From contig CANJUF010000002.1 in assembly GCA_947477745.1 (NCBI GenBank), positions 1 to 64,000 of the forward strand: DNA of 64,000 nt. Reading direction: 5' to 3'. The position numbers and the translations under genes were made by a program. Position 1 is the stretch's first letter, and each line of letters begins with the position of its first letter. A model generated the notes under the pieces. It was not told where the DNA came from. It ran no database searches and saw only the letters and a program-made list of their open reading frames with translations. Source of the DNA: Sphingomonadaceae bacterium (GTDB lineage: Bacteria > Pseudomonadota > Alphaproteobacteria > Sphingomonadales > Sphingomonadaceae). Shown here one piece after another: positions 31,581 to 42,899 of this stretch.

Positions 31581-32069
31581 ATGAGCGGGGGGCAACCGAG
31601 CGTCGCGATCGTGATGGGCAGTCAGTCCGACTGGCCGACGATGCAGAAAGCCGCTGATGCGCTCGATGCGCTCGAAGTGCCATATGATGCACGGATCGTA
31701 TCGGCGCACCGCACTCCGCAGCGGCTGGTGGACTTTGCCGAAGGTGCAGCGGACGAGGGTTTCAAGGTCATCATCGCCGGGGCGGGCGGCGCGGCGCATC
31801 TGCCGGGCATGGTCGCTAGCATGACGCACTTGCCGGTGCTGGGGGTGCCGGTTCAGTCCAAGGCGCTGTCGGGGCAGGACAGTCTGCTCTCGATCGTCCA
31901 GATGCCCGCCGGGATTCCGGTGGGGACGCTGGCCATTGGCGAGGCCGGCGCGACCAATGCCGGGCTGCTCGCCGCCGCGATCCTGGCAACGAGCGACGAG
32001 GCTTTGGCGCAGCGCCTGAAAGCCTACCGCGCGAAACAGACCGCGAGTGTGGCGCAGCGGCCTTCGTGA
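31581..32069 (+). CDS. purE: 5-(carboxyamino)imidazole ribonucleotide mutase
   Basis: A 162-residue class I PurE, which moves the carboxylate of N5-CAIR to make CAIR in purine synthesis. Motifs [35 protein letters not shown], and [20 protein letters not shown] are all typical. ATG 31581 is one base after the gpmA stop and 4 bp separate it from purK, its pathway partner. Confidence 0.96.
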   Translation: MSGGQPSVAIVMGSQSDWPTMQKAADALDALEVPYDARIVSAHRTPQRLVDFAEGAADEGFKVIIAGAGGAAHLPGMVASMTHLPVLGVPVQSKALSGQDSLLSIVQMPAGIPVGTLAIGEAGATNAGLLAAAILATSDEALAQRLKAYRAKQTASVAQRPS

Positions 32070-32073
32070 AGTG

Positions 32074-33611
<1,538 letters not shown>

Positions 33612-33623
33612 CGCGATGCTGTC

Positions 33624-34559
33624 ATGATTCGCATCGATCATCGAGAACCGTTCCCGGCCGCCATGCACGGCGCGATTCTCGCGCTGGGCAATTTCGATGG
33701 ATTCCATCGCGGCCATCAGGCGGTCGTCAGCGAAGCCGTGCAATGGGCGAAGGCTGAAGGCCGCCCGGCGATTGTCGCGACCTTCGATCCGCATCCGGTC
33801 CGCCATTTCTGGCCCGACACCCCCCCGTTCCGGCTGACCACGCTCGACCAGCGGCAGGAACTGTTCGCGGGCGCCGGAGCCGACGCCATGCTCGTGTTTC
33901 ATTTCGACGATTCGATCGCCGGGATGCTTGCCGAACGCTGGGTGGACGAGTGGCTCTGCGGCAAGTTCCACGTCGCCGGGCTCGTCACCGGCGAGGACTT
34001 CGTGTTCGGCAAGGGCCGCTCGGGCAATTCGGCAAGCCTGCGCGAGCTTGGTGCGCGGTTCGGCTTTGGCACCCGCGCGGTGGCGCCGGTCGACGATGCG
34101 CAAGGCCCGGTCTCGTCGAGCCGCATCCGCGAGGCATTGCAGGCGGGCGACTGCGACGAGGCCGCGCGCCTGCTCACCCGGCCGTTCGCAATCAGGGGGA
34201 CGGTACAGCACGGCGACAAGGTGGGCCGCACCATCGGCTTTCCCACCGCCAACATCGACCTTGGAACTTACCTGCGCCCGCGCTTCGGCATCTATGCCGT
34301 CACCGGAAGGCTGGCAGATGGGCGCCTGCTTCACGGTGCAGCCAACATCGGCATTCGTCCCACCTTCGATCCGCCCAAGGAACTGCTCGAACCGCACTTC
34401 TTCGACTTTTCCGAAGACCTCTACGGCCAGGAGATCGAGATAGCCTTCCACCGCTTCCTGCGGCCCGAGGAAAAGTTCGGCAGCCTCGATGCCTTGGTCG
34501 GGCAGATGGAGCAGGATTGCGATCAGGCGCGCGAAGTCCTAAGCGCCCTCACGCCATGA
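33624..34559 (+). CDS. ribF: Bifunctional riboflavin kinase/FAD synthetase
   Basis: A 311-residue enzyme that converts riboflavin to FMN and then FAD. N-terminal adenylyltransferase motif LALGNFDGFHRGHQAVV; C-terminal flavokinase motif GRTIGFPTANIDLGTYLRP and GAANIGIRPTF. Twelve bases follow folA, and the TGA overlaps the ileS ATG (ATGA), the usual ribF-ileS-lspA order. Confidence 0.95.
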   Translation: MIRIDHREPFPAAMHGAILALGNFDGFHRGHQAVVSEAVQWAKAEGRPAIVATFDPHPVRHFWPDTPPFRLTTLDQRQELFAGAGADAMLVFHFDDSIAGMLAERWVDEWLCGKFHVAGLVTGEDFVFGKGRSGNSASLRELGARFGFGTRAVAPVDDAQGPVSSSRIREALQAGDCDEAARLLTRPFAIRGTVQHGDKVGRTIGFPTANIDLGTYLRPRFGIYAVTGRLADGRLLHGAANIGIRPTFDPPKELLEPHFFDFSEDLYGQEIEIAFHRFLRPEEKFGSLDALVGQMEQDCDQAREVLSALTP

Positions 34560-37500
34560 GCGACCAGCGCGACTATAGAGACACCGTCTTCCTGCCGAAG
34601 ACCGATTTCCCCATGAAGGCCGGCCTTCCGCAGAAGGAACCGCAGATCCTTGCGCGCTGGCAGGAGATGGACCTTTACCGCCGCCTTCGCGATGCGCGCG
34701 CGGGGCGCGAAAAGTTCATCCTCCACGATGGCCCGCCTTATGCCAATGGCGACATGCACATTGGCCATGCGCTCAACCATATCCTCAAGGATATGGTGGT
34801 GCGCACGCGCTCACTTATGGGATACGATGCGCCTTACGTTCCCGGCTGGGATTGCCACGGCCTGCCGATCGAATGGAAGGTCGAGGAAGAATACCGCAAG
34901 AAGAAGCTGGATAAGGATGCGGTCGATCCGGTTGAGTTCCGGGCCGAGTGCCGCGCCTATGCCCAGAAATGGGTCGATGTGCAGCGCGAGCAATTGAAGC
35001 GGCTCGGCATCAATGGCGACTGGGACAATCCCTACCTGACGATGCATTTCGATGCCGAGGCGACCATCGTTGCCGAGCTGATGAAATTTGCCGAGAGCGG
35101 CCAATTGTATCGCGGCGCCAAGCCGGTGATGTGGTCGCCGGTGGAGAAGACCGCGCTGGCCGAAGCCGAGGTCGAATACGAGGATATTACCTCAACTCAG
35201 ATCGACGTGGCGTTTGAGATCGTTTCGTCACCGGTCAAGGAACTGGAAGGCGCATACGCCGTCATATGGACGACGACGCCGTGGACGATCCCGACCAATC
35301 AGGCGTTGGCCTATGGGGCGGATGTTGAGTATTTGCTGGTCGAATTGAAGGGCCTCGCACGCGATGGTGCGCAAATGTCGCCACACATCGGCAAACGAGT
35401 GTTGGTCGCTGAAGCACTTTTTTCCGATTTCTCGAAGCGCATTGGAAATATTGAGTTCGACGATGGCAATGCCCTCCGTCGGAGATTCAAAGGCTCCGAC
35501 CTCGCCGGAACCATGGTCCGTCACCCGATGGCCGCCGCTTTTCCTGACAGCCCGTTCTACACCCGCCTGCGCCCGATGCTCGACGGCTCCGCCTTCGTCA
35601 CTACCGAAAGCGGCACCGGCCTCGTCCACATGGCCCCCGACCACGGCGAGGACGATTTCGCGCTGTGCAAGGCGCACCGCATCGACCCGGTCTTCGCGGT
35701 CGGGCCGGACGGCGTCTACCGCGACGACTGGCCGTGGCTCGGCGCGCACGACGAGCGCCGCCGCGCGGTCATCAATCCCAATTTCAACGCACCCGACGGG
35801 CCGATCTGCACAGACCTCAAGTCCGCTGGAGCTTTGCTCAGCGCGTCCGCAGATTATCGCCACAGTTATCCACATAGCTGGCGCTCGAAGAAGAAGGTGA
35901 TCTTCCGCTGCACGCCGCAGTGGTTCGTGCCGATGGACAAGGAACTCCCCTCCCGCTTGCGGGAGGGGCCGGGGGTGGGTGCGTCCGAAGACATCCCCCT
36001 TTGCCAGCATGAAATTGCCGCGCGGGCCGAATCCAGCCCACCCCTAACCCCTCCCGCAAGCGGGAGGGGAACTACCCTGCGCGAAACCGCGCTCAAGGCC
36101 ATCGCCGAAACCCGCTGGGTGCCTGAAAAGGGCCGCAACCGCATCGGCTCGATGGTCGAGGGGAGGCCAGACTGGGTGCTCTCCCGCCAGCGCGCCTGGG
36201 GCGTGCCGATCACGCTGTTCGTGAACCGCAAGTCCGGGCAATACCTGTGCGATCCTGCGGTCAACGCGCGGATCGTCACGGCAATCCGCGAGCAGGGAGT
36301 CGATGCCTGGTCCGACGCGCGTGCGCAGGAATATCTCGGGCCGGATTACAAGGCCGAGGATTACGAGCGCATCGCCGACATTCTCGACGTCTGGTTCGAT
36401 TCGGGCTCGACCCATGCCTTTGTACTCGAAAGCGGCAAGTGGCCCGACCTGATGCGGCCCGAAGGCTATACCGGCCCGATCGCCGATCTCTATCTCGAAG
36501 GCTCCGACCAGCATCGCGGCTGGTTCCAGTCATCGCTGCTCGAATCATGCGCGACGCGTGGGCGCGCGCCTTACAAGGCGGTGCTGACTCACGGTTTCAC
36601 CATGGACGCTTCGGGCAAGAAGATGTCGAAGAGCCTGGGCAACACGGTCGATCCGATAAAGGTGATGGAGACCAACGGGGCCGACATCATCCGGCTGTGG
36701 GCGCTGTCGGTCGATTACACCGAGGATCACCGCATCGGCGACGAGATCCTCAAGGGCGTGGCCGACCAGTACCGCAAGATCCGCAACACCTTCCGCTACC
36801 TGCTGGGCGCGCTCGAAGGTTTTGGCGAAAGCGAGCGGGTGGCGGTGGCCGACATGCCCGAGCTTGAGCGCTATGTGCTGGCGCTGCTTGCCGGGCTGGA
36901 TGCGCGGCTGCGACAGGCCGCGCTCGATTACGATTTCAACACTTACACGCGCGAGATCGCGGATTTCTGCAACGAGGATCTGTCGGCGTTCTTCTTCGAT
37001 GTGCGCAAGGACAGCCTCTATTGCGATGCGCCTTCGGACCCGAAACGCCGCGCTTATCGCACGGTGCTCGACACGCTGTTCCATGCCCTGGTGCGCTATG
37101 CCGCGCCGGTGCTGGTGTTCACCGCCGAGGAAGTGTGGGGCACGCGCTATCCGGACAGCGGCAGCGTGCATCTGCTGGAATGGCGGGAACTTGAGCGAAT
37201 GACGCTGGTCGAAGATGCGGCGTCGTTCGACAACCCTAAACTTATGCAAGGCGTCGCTGAGCTGCATTGGAATGCAGTCCGGAGACTTCGGGACAGCGTT
37301 TTGGCTGAGATTGAACCACTTCGCCGAGATAAGGTCGTTAGGTCCGGCTTGGAAGCTGAGGTATCGATACCTTTTGGGTCATTGGACGTTACTTCCGAGC
37401 AATTGACTGAGTGGTTTATTGTTGCGTCAGTTCAGAATTCAGATCGGCCTAGTGTCACCCGCACCACTCACCACAAATGCGGGCGCTGCTGGCGGCACCT

Positions 37501-37576
37501 GCCCGAAGTGACCGAGGACGGCGCGCTGTGTTCACGCTGCGATCAGGTCGTCGCCGCCATGGACGCCCAGGCATGA
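34556..37576 (+). CDS. ileS: Isoleucyl-tRNA synthetase with an in-frame repeat insertion
   Basis: A 1006-residue class I synthetase. HIGH at residues 68-71 (ANGDMHIGHALNH), KMSKS in SGKKMSKSLGNTVDP, editing domain WTTTPWTIPTNQALAYGADV, and C-terminal zinc ligands CGRCWRH and CSRCD. About 42 residues (464-505, from LPSRLREGPGVGAS to PPASGRG) are extra: they are the translation of a palindromic repeat placed between PQWFVPMDK and TLRETALKAI. Removing them gives a normal 964-residue enzyme. Two stretches (about 35340-35470 and 37220-37440) have lower third-position GC than the rest. It overlaps ribF and lspA by ATGA. Confidence 0.95.
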   Translation: MSDQRDYRDTVFLPKTDFPMKAGLPQKEPQILARWQEMDLYRRLRDARAGREKFILHDGPPYANGDMHIGHALNHILKDMVVRTRSLMGYDAPYVPGWDCHGLPIEWKVEEEYRKKKLDKDAVDPVEFRAECRAYAQKWVDVQREQLKRLGINGDWDNPYLTMHFDAEATIVAELMKFAESGQLYRGAKPVMWSPVEKTALAEAEVEYEDITSTQIDVAFEIVSSPVKELEGAYAVIWTTTPWTIPTNQALAYGADVEYLLVELKGLARDGAQMSPHIGKRVLVAEALFSDFSKRIGNIEFDDGNALRRRFKGSDLAGTMVRHPMAAAFPDSPFYTRLRPMLDGSAFVTTESGTGLVHMAPDHGEDDFALCKAHRIDPVFAVGPDGVYRDDWPWLGAHDERRRAVINPNFNAPDGPICTDLKSAGALLSASADYRHSYPHSWRSKKKVIFRCTPQWFVPMDKELPSRLREGPGVGASEDIPLCQHEIAARAESSPPLTPPASGRGTTLRETALKAIAETRWVPEKGRNRIGSMVEGRPDWVLSRQRAWGVPITLFVNRKSGQYLCDPAVNARIVTAIREQGVDAWSDARAQEYLGPDYKAEDYERIADILDVWFDSGSTHAFVLESGKWPDLMRPEGYTGPIADLYLEGSDQHRGWFQSSLLESCATRGRAPYKAVLTHGFTMDASGKKMSKSLGNTVDPIKVMETNGADIIRLWALSVDYTEDHRIGDEILKGVADQYRKIRNTFRYLLGALEGFGESERVAVADMPELERYVLALLAGLDARLRQAALDYDFNTYTREIADFCNEDLSAFFFDVRKDSLYCDAPSDPKRRAYRTVLDTLFHALVRYAAPVLVFTAEEVWGTRYPDSGSVHLLEWRELERMTLVEDAASFDNPKLMQGVAELHWNAVRRLRDSVLAEIEPLRRDKVVRSGLEAEVSIPFGSLDVTSEQLTEWFIVASVQNSDRPSVTRTTHHKCGRCWRHLPEVTEDGALCSRCDQVVAAMDAQA
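35945..36070. repeat. Palindromic repeat inserted in frame within ileS
   Basis: About 126 bp with two inverted arms of about 35 bp. Each arm holds a perfect small hairpin: CCCCTCCCGC, a TT (or AA) centre, GCGGGAGGGG (35947-35968 and 36048-36069). Outside these, a GGGGTGGG block also pairs. Between the arms is about 60 bp of unrelated sequence. The length is a multiple of three and no stop is created, so ileS stays open. Confidence 0.88.
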
Positions 37577-38097
37577 GCTTCCTCACCCGCAACCGCCTGA
37601 CCGGACTGCTGATCGCGGCCGTCATTTTCGTCGCTGACCAGTTGGTCAAGCGCTGGGTGGTCGTCGATCTCGGCCTCAGGGAGCGGGGCGACCAGATCGT
37701 CGTCACGCCGTTTTTCAACCTGACGCGCGAGAACAATTACGGCGTCTCGCTCGGCATGTTCTCCGCCGATTCGATGGAAATGCGCTGGGCGCTGGTCGCG
37801 CTCACCGGCGGCATCGCGCTGTTCGTCCTGATATGGATGATGCGCGAGAAGGCCATGGCCGACATCGTCGCGCTGGCGCTGATCCTCGGCGGAGCCTTGG
37901 GCAACATCCGCGACCGCTTCTATCACGGCTTCGTGATCGACTATGCCGACCTGCATTTCGGCGGGTTTCGGCCCTTCCTGATCTTCAATGTTGCCGATGC
38001 CGCGATCACCATCGGCGTCGTCATAATCCTTGCCCGCACGCTGCTTTCGCGCGAAAAGCCCGAAACAGAAGCTGACACCATCGCTTCGGAGAGCTGA
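37573..38097 (+). CDS. lspA: Lipoprotein signal peptidase (signal peptidase II)
   Basis: A 174-residue inner-membrane aspartyl protease with four hydrophobic segments that removes lipoprotein signal peptides. Catalytic Asp residues lie in YHGFVIDYADLHFGG and FLIFNVADAAITIG; GGALGNIRDRF precedes them. Overlaps the ileS stop by ATGA and is followed after 3 bp by a lipoprotein gene, a natural substrate. Confidence 0.95.
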   Translation: MSFLTRNRLTGLLIAAVIFVADQLVKRWVVVDLGLRERGDQIVVTPFFNLTRENNYGVSLGMFSADSMEMRWALVALTGGIALFVLIWMMREKAMADIVALALILGGALGNIRDRFYHGFVIDYADLHFGGFRPFLIFNVADAAITIGVVIILARTLLSREKPETEADTIASES

Positions 38098-38100
38098 ATC

Positions 38101-38526
38101 ATGCGCACACCTATCTCGACCAGGGCACGCGCCCTCCTTCTCGTCGGCGCCTGCGCCGCGCTGCTCGGCGGCTGCGGCGGAGGCGGGCTGTTCAACCGCG
38201 AACGCCCCGACGAATTTGCCGTGCAGCGCCAGACGCCGCTGGTGGTGCCGCCCGATTTCGCGCTGACCCCGCCGCGCGAGGGTGAGCCCCGGCCAACCGG
38301 GTCCACGCTTCAGGAAGAAACGCTCGACGCCCTGTTCGGCGGTTCCGCGCCGCGCAGCGCAGCAGAACGCGATACGCTGAGCCGCGCGGGCACAGCGGCT
38401 CCGGGAATTCGCTCTTCAGTGGGCGACACGGAAACGCACACTGTCGCCAAGGGCCGTGTCACCCGCGATATCCTGCTGGCGCCCGAAGCCGACGGCGAAG
38501 CGGCCCGCACCGCCGCTGGCAGTTAA
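38101..38526 (+). CDS. DUF3035 family lipoprotein
   Basis: A 141-residue exported protein with signal and lipobox ALLGGCGGG (Cys25). The mature part carries the DUF3035 pattern PDEFAVQRQTPLVVPPDFAL followed by proline-rich PPREGEPRP. Unknown envelope function. It is the last gene of the gpmA-to-lspA run, 3 bp after lspA, and ends convergently with the CorC-like gene (4-bp overlap). Confidence 0.85.
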   Translation: MRTPISTRARALLLVGACAALLGGCGGGGLFNRERPDEFAVQRQTPLVVPPDFALTPPREGEPRPTGSTLQEETLDALFGGSAPRSAAERDTLSRAGTAAPGIRSSVGDTETHTVAKGRVTRDILLAPEADGEAARTAAGS

Positions 38527-39851
38527 TCGGAAGGCGCTGCGTCGGCCTCGGCCAGCGGTTCGATCCGCGCCACCAGCAGCTTGTCGATCCTGAGGCCGTC
38601 CATGTCGATGACCTCAATGCGCCAGCCATCTGCATCGAAAAACAGGCCCTCGTGCGGGACCTGCTTGATTACCGCGAGTACATAGCCCGCGGCGGTGGCA
38701 AATTCGCGCGGCTCGGGCAGTTCAATGTCGAGACGTGCCGCCATGGCATCGGCAGGCATCGCGCCTGAAACCAGCAGCGAGCCGTCCGCCCGCTCGACGA
38801 CCATCGGCTCGTCGCCTTCGTCCTGGTCGCTGACGAAATTGCCCGCGATCGCGGTCAGGAGATCGGTCGGCGTGACGATCCCGTCGAGATGTCCGTATTC
38901 GTCGTGAACCATGGCCATGGCCACTTCGGCGCGTTGCAGCACGCGCATGGCGTCGAGCGCATCGACCTGGTCGGGGATGACTTCGGGACGGCGCATCAGC
39001 GCGGCGAGCGAGACTGGCTCGCCCGCAACCAGCGCCGAGAGGATCTCGCGCACCTTGACCACGCCGACCACCTCATCGGGCGATCCGTCCACCACCGGCA
39101 GCAGCGAATGCGGCGAGGTGGCGATACGCTCGCGAATCTCGTCCTCGCTAGCGCCGATGTCGATTGAATCGATTTCGGTGCGCGGAGTCATCACTTCGCG
39201 CACCGGCCGCTCGGCGAGCTTCATCACCTCGGACATGATCGCGCGTTCGCTCTCCTCGATGACGCCCGAGTGAGTCGCCTCATAGAAGATCATGTGGAGC
39301 TCCTCGGCTGTGAGTTGCCCGTCCTTGGCGCCCCTCACCGAGAATATTCGCAGGATCAGAGCCGAAGTTCGATCGAGCAGCCAAACAAAAGGCGCCATCG
39401 CGCGCGCCAGCAGCGCCATCGGCCGCACCATGACCAGGGCTATCGGCTCGGCGGCACGCAGTGCGAGCTGCTTGGGCACGAGTTCACCCACGATCACGCT
39501 GAGGAACGTTACGACAATGATGACGAGCGCGAAGCCGGTCTCCTGAGCATATCTTTCCGGAAGCCCCAGAGCGGCCAGGCGATCGCCGACCGGACCGCCG
39601 AGACTCGAGCCCGAATAGGCACCCGCGAGGATGCCGATCAGGGTGATGCCGATCTGCACGGTCGATAGAAATCTGCCTGGATCGGACGCGATTTCGAGAA
39701 CCAGTCGCGCAGACCTGCTTCCCTTGGTTTCCGCCATCTTCATGCGCGCCGCACGCGCCGAGACAATCGCAAGTTCGGACATGGCGAACAGCCCGTTGAT
39801 CAGGATCAGGCAAAGGATGATGACCAGATCGGTCCACGGGAACGGTGTCAC
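38523..39851 (-). CDS. Hemolysin/CorC-family (CNNM + CBS domain) membrane protein
   Basis: A 442-residue protein. N-terminal CNNM/DUF21 membrane domain (VIILCLILINGLFAMSELAI, GITLIGILAGAYSGSSLGGP), two CBS domains (about residues 200-320, VREVMTPRTEIDSID and LVAGEPVSLAALMRRPEVIP), and the CorC-C domain (GDEPMVVERADGSLLVSGAM). Family members act in Mg/Co ion transport or efflux. GTG 39851 (VTPFPWTDL) is preferred because GGGAG precedes it at good spacing; ATG 39875 and 39929 would add 8 or 26 unconvincing residues. Confidence 0.88.
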   Translation of the reverse strand: MTPFPWTDLVIILCLILINGLFAMSELAIVSARAARMKMAETKGSRSARLVLEIASDPGRFLSTVQIGITLIGILAGAYSGSSLGGPVGDRLAALGLPERYAQETGFALVIIVVTFLSVIVGELVPKQLALRAAEPIALVMVRPMALLARAMAPFVWLLDRTSALILRIFSVRGAKDGQLTAEELHMIFYEATHSGVIEESERAIMSEVMKLAERPVREVMTPRTEIDSIDIGASEDEIRERIATSPHSLLPVVDGSPDEVVGVVKVREILSALVAGEPVSLAALMRRPEVIPDQVDALDAMRVLQRAEVAMAMVHDEYGHLDGIVTPTDLLTAIAGNFVSDQDEGDEPMVVERADGSLLVSGAMPADAMAARLDIELPEPREFATAAGYVLAVIKQVPHEGLFFDADGWRIEVIDMDGLRIDKLLVARIEPLAEADAAPSD

Positions 39852-40031
39852 AGTACTCCCGGTTCTAGCAGGCATTGGGCGAAACGCGAAACCGCGTGTT
39901 GCGTTCCCGCCAGCGGGCGTGCGATGCAACCAGTCCGCCTCCCGCTCGTTGACACAGGTTCAATCAAGCGCGCATTCATGTTCACCAGTGCACATTCGCG
40001 GTGCTTGAATGCTTCAGGAGAGGGTCTGCCC

Positions 40032-40727
40032 ATGAAAAAGTCACGTCTCGTCGTATCGAGCCTCGCAGCCATGTCGCTGGTCACGATGTCGGCCTGCGTC
40101 ACCGACCCCAACACCGGCGAGAGGAAGGTATCGCGCACCGTGCTCGGTGCCGGCGGCGGCACGATCCTGGGCGCCGTACTCGGTGGACTGATCGGCGGCG
40201 GCACCGGACGGATCATCGGCGCAGGTGTCGGCGGCGTTGCCGGCGGCGTAGTCGGTTACAAGATGGATCAGCAGATCAAGGAACTAAAGGAGCAGACCGC
40301 CGGTTCGGGCGTCGATGTCACCGAGGTCGACAATGGCCAGGCGATCCTCGTCAATCTGCCCGACGGCGTGACCTTTGACGTCGATTCCTCCACGCTCAAG
40401 CCGCAGTTCCGCTCCACGCTCGATCGGATCGCGCAGAGCCTGCAGACATATCCGGACAGCCTGATCGACGTCTATGGCCACACCGATTCGACCGGATCGG
40501 ACCAGTATAACCAGGCGCTTTCGCAGCGCCGCGCCCAGACCGTCGCCGATTACCTGACGATGCGCGGCGTCTCGGGCGCGCGTATCCGCAGCCAGGGTTA
40601 CGGCGAGACCATGCCGGTCGCCACCAATGATACCGACGCGGGCCGCGCGCTCAACCGCCGGGTGGAGATCAAGATCGTGCCGGTCAGCCGCGAACAGGTC
40701 GAGGCGGCGCGCGCGCAGGGGAATTAA
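40032..40727 (+). CDS. OmpA-family lipoprotein with glycine-zipper domain
   Basis: A 231-residue outer-membrane-type lipoprotein. Lipobox MSAC (Cys22), then a glycine-zipper region (GAGGGTILGAVLGGLIGGGT), then the C-terminal OmpA peptidoglycan-binding domain (VTFDVDSSTLKPQFRSTLDR, YGHTDSTGSDQYNQALSQRR, NRRVEIKIVP). It probably tethers the outer membrane to peptidoglycan, like YiaD. ATG 40032 has AGGAGAGGG upstream. Convergent with the next gene after a 3-bp gap. Confidence 0.9.
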   Translation: MKKSRLVVSSLAAMSLVTMSACVTDPNTGERKVSRTVLGAGGGTILGAVLGGLIGGGTGRIIGAGVGGVAGGVVGYKMDQQIKELKEQTAGSGVDVTEVDNGQAILVNLPDGVTFDVDSSTLKPQFRSTLDRIAQSLQTYPDSLIDVYGHTDSTGSDQYNQALSQRRAQTVADYLTMRGVSGARIRSQGYGETMPVATNDTDAGRALNRRVEIKIVPVSREQVEAARAQGN

Positions 40728-40730
40728 GCG

Positions 40731-41534
40731 CTAGGCTTCAGGCCGTGCGAGCGCCTCTGCCCTCCCGGCGAGGCGCTCCACCGCCGCGGCGTGAATGCCC
40801 GGCGCGCAGACCAGCACGCCAAACGCCTTCGGATCGCGCTTGTTGTAATTGAGCGGCTCGCCGAATGCATTGGTCACCGCCGCACCTGCCTCGCGCGCGA
40901 TCAGCCCGGCGGCGGCGATGTCCCATTCATAGCCCCAGCGCAGCGAGGCGACCAGATCGGCGTCACCCGAGGCCACCATCGCCATGCGCAGCGCGATGCT
41001 GTTGGGCTGCGTAACAGCGACCAGATCGGCATCTTCCTCGTGCAGCTTCCAGGCCGGTACCCTCGCGCCCGGAAGCTCGACCCGCTTGCTGGCGACAAGC
41101 CGCTCGCCGTTGCGCCAGCTGCCCTTGCCCGCCTCGCCGTGCCACATCTCGCCGCCAAGTTCGCGCGCGCGCGCCGGAGCGAACAGGTAGCCAAATAGGG
41201 GGCGCGAGGTGTTGACGAGTGCCACCGACACCGCCCAGCCGTCGCGGCCATGGATGAACGAACGCGTGCCGTCGATCGGATCGACCAGCCAGACCAGATC
41301 GCCGCCTAGCCGGTGCGGCGCATCGGCGGTCTCTTCCGACAGCCATCCGGCGGCGGGCAGCAGCGCGCGCAGTTCGCGCTTGAGGAATTCATCGACCGCG
41401 AGGTCGATCGCGGAGACGGGATTATCGGGCGACTTGTCCCATACATCGAGGGCATGCCCGTCGCCCGGCCAGCCCGCCAGCGCGATCCGCCCCGCTTCGC
41501 GGACGATGGCTTCAAGGCGCTCACGATCGATCAA
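40731..41534 (-). CDS. Inositol monophosphatase-family phosphatase (CysQ-like)
   Basis: A 267-residue Mg-dependent phosphatase of the IMPase superfamily. Metal motif VWLVDPIDGTRSFIHGRDGW, second motif WDIAAAGLIAREAGAA, and the N-terminal AIDLAVDEFL with GWLSEETADAP. The closest role is 3'(2'),5'-bisphosphate nucleotidase (CysQ), which clears PAP from sulfate assimilation, but inositol or histidinol phosphatase is possible. The start is TTG 41534 with TAAGGA about 7 bases upstream; no closer ATG exists. Confidence 0.83.
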   Translation of the reverse strand: MIDRERLEAIVREAGRIALAGWPGDGHALDVWDKSPDNPVSAIDLAVDEFLKRELRALLPAAGWLSEETADAPHRLGGDLVWLVDPIDGTRSFIHGRDGWAVSVALVNTSRPLFGYLFAPARARELGGEMWHGEAGKGSWRNGERLVASKRVELPGARVPAWKLHEEDADLVAVTQPNSIALRMAMVASGDADLVASLRWGYEWDIAAAGLIAREAGAAVTNAFGEPLNYNKRDPKAFGVLVCAPGIHAAAVERLAGRAEALARPEA

Positions 41535-41702
41535 GTTTGTTCCTTAGCTGGCCAACTATTCAATGGTTTGCCGATCGCGGCGGCAAATAAGCCCTTGCGC
41601 CTCTTTTCAAGGGCCATGCGATATGCTTATGCGGCGGCGCACAAAAGCCCTGTCTTGCCTCCTGCGCGAGCGCATCCTTGTTTCGGCGGAAAGTGATTTG
41701 CA

Positions 41703-42899
41703 ATGAATATCCATGAATACCAGGCCAAGGAATTGCTGGCGAAGTTCGGTGTTCCGGTTCCCGCCGGGATTGCAGCGCTTTCGGTGGAAGAAGCCGTTGC
41801 CGCCGCGAAGCAGCTTCCCGGACCGCTTTACGTGGTGAAATCGCAAATTCACGCGGGCGGGCGCGGCAAGGGCAAGTTCAAGGAACTGGGTCCGGACGCC
41901 AAGGGCGGCGTGCGGCTGTCCAAGTCGATCGAGGAAGTCGAAGCTAACGCGCGCGAGATGCTCGGCAACAAGTTGGTGACGATCCAGACCGGCGAGGCGG
42001 GCAAGCAGGTCAATCGCCTCTACATCACCGACGGCGTCGACATCGGCAAGGAATACTATCTGTCGATGCTGGTCGATCGCAAGACCGGGCGGATAGCGAT
42101 GATCGCCTCGACCGAAGGCGGCATGTCGATCGAAGACGTCGCACATGAAACGCCTGAGAAGATCGTCACCATCACGATCGATCCGGCGCAGGGCTTCCAG
42201 CCGCATCACGCCCGCGCGGTAGCCTTCGGGCTCAAGCTGTCGGGCGATCTCGCCAAGCAGGCGCAGAAGCTCGCCAAGCAGCTTTACGACGCGTTCGTCG
42301 CGCTCGACTGCGCGATGATCGAGATCAACCCGCTGGCCGAAAGCGGCGACAAGCTGCTGGTGCTCGATGCCAAGATGAGCTTCGATTCGAATGCGCTGTT
42401 CCGCCATCCCGATATCGAGGCGCTGCGCGACGAGACCGAGGAAGACCCCGCCGAGGTCGAGGCCAGCAAGCACGATCTCGCCTACATCAAGCTCGACGGC
42501 AACATCGGCTGCATGGTCAACGGCGCGGGCCTTGCCATGGCGACCATGGACATCATCAAGCTGAACGGGGCCTTCCCGGCCAACTTCCTCGACGTTGGCG
42601 GCGGCGCCTCGAAGGAAAAGGTGACCGAGGCCTTCAAGATCATCCTGTCCGACCCGGCGGTCGAGGGCATCCTCGTCAACATCTTCGGCGGGATCATGAA
42701 ATGCGACGTCATTGCAGATGGCATCGTCGCCGCCGCCAAGGAAGTGAACCTGTCGGTTCCGCTGGTCGTGCGCCTCGAAGGCACCAACGTCGAGCAGGGC
42801 AAGGCGATCCTTGCCAATTCCGGCCTCGCCATCGTTCCCGCCGACGACCTTGGCGATGCGGCACGGAAAATCGTGGCGGAAGTCAAGCAGGCGGCCTGA
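41703..42899 (+). CDS. sucC: Succinyl-CoA synthetase (ADP-forming) beta subunit
   Basis: A 398-residue TCA-cycle subunit, standard length. N-terminal [23 protein letters not shown]-grasp fold with [14 protein letters not shown], and [20 protein letters not shown] near the CoA/phosphate loop [13 protein letters not shown]. The alpha subunit gene sucD normally adjoins it, yet it is not next to it here; the following gene is etfB 142 bp later. Confidence 0.96.
   Translation: MNIHEYQAKELLAKFGVPVPAGIAALSVEEAVAAAKQLPGPLYVVKSQIHAGGRGKGKFKELGPDAKGGVRLSKSIEEVEANAREMLGNKLVTIQTGEAGKQVNRLYITDGVDIGKEYYLSMLVDRKTGRIAMIASTEGGMSIEDVAHETPEKIVTITIDPAQGFQPHHARAVAFGLKLSGDLAKQAQKLAKQLYDAFVALDCAMIEINPLAESGDKLLVLDAKMSFDSNALFRHPDIEALRDETEEDPAEVEASKHDLAYIKLDGNIGCMVNGAGLAMATMDIIKLNGAFPANFLDVGGGASKEKVTEAFKIILSDPAVEGILVNIFGGIMKCDVIADGIVAAAKEVNLSVPLVVRLEGTNVEQGKAILANSGLAIVPADDLGDAARKIVAEVKQAA

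Noticed and set aside
33950-34555. Upstream extension of the ileS frame to 33950
   Set aside because: This region encodes ribF in another frame; the ileS start at 34556 has the ATGA overlap typical of the pair.
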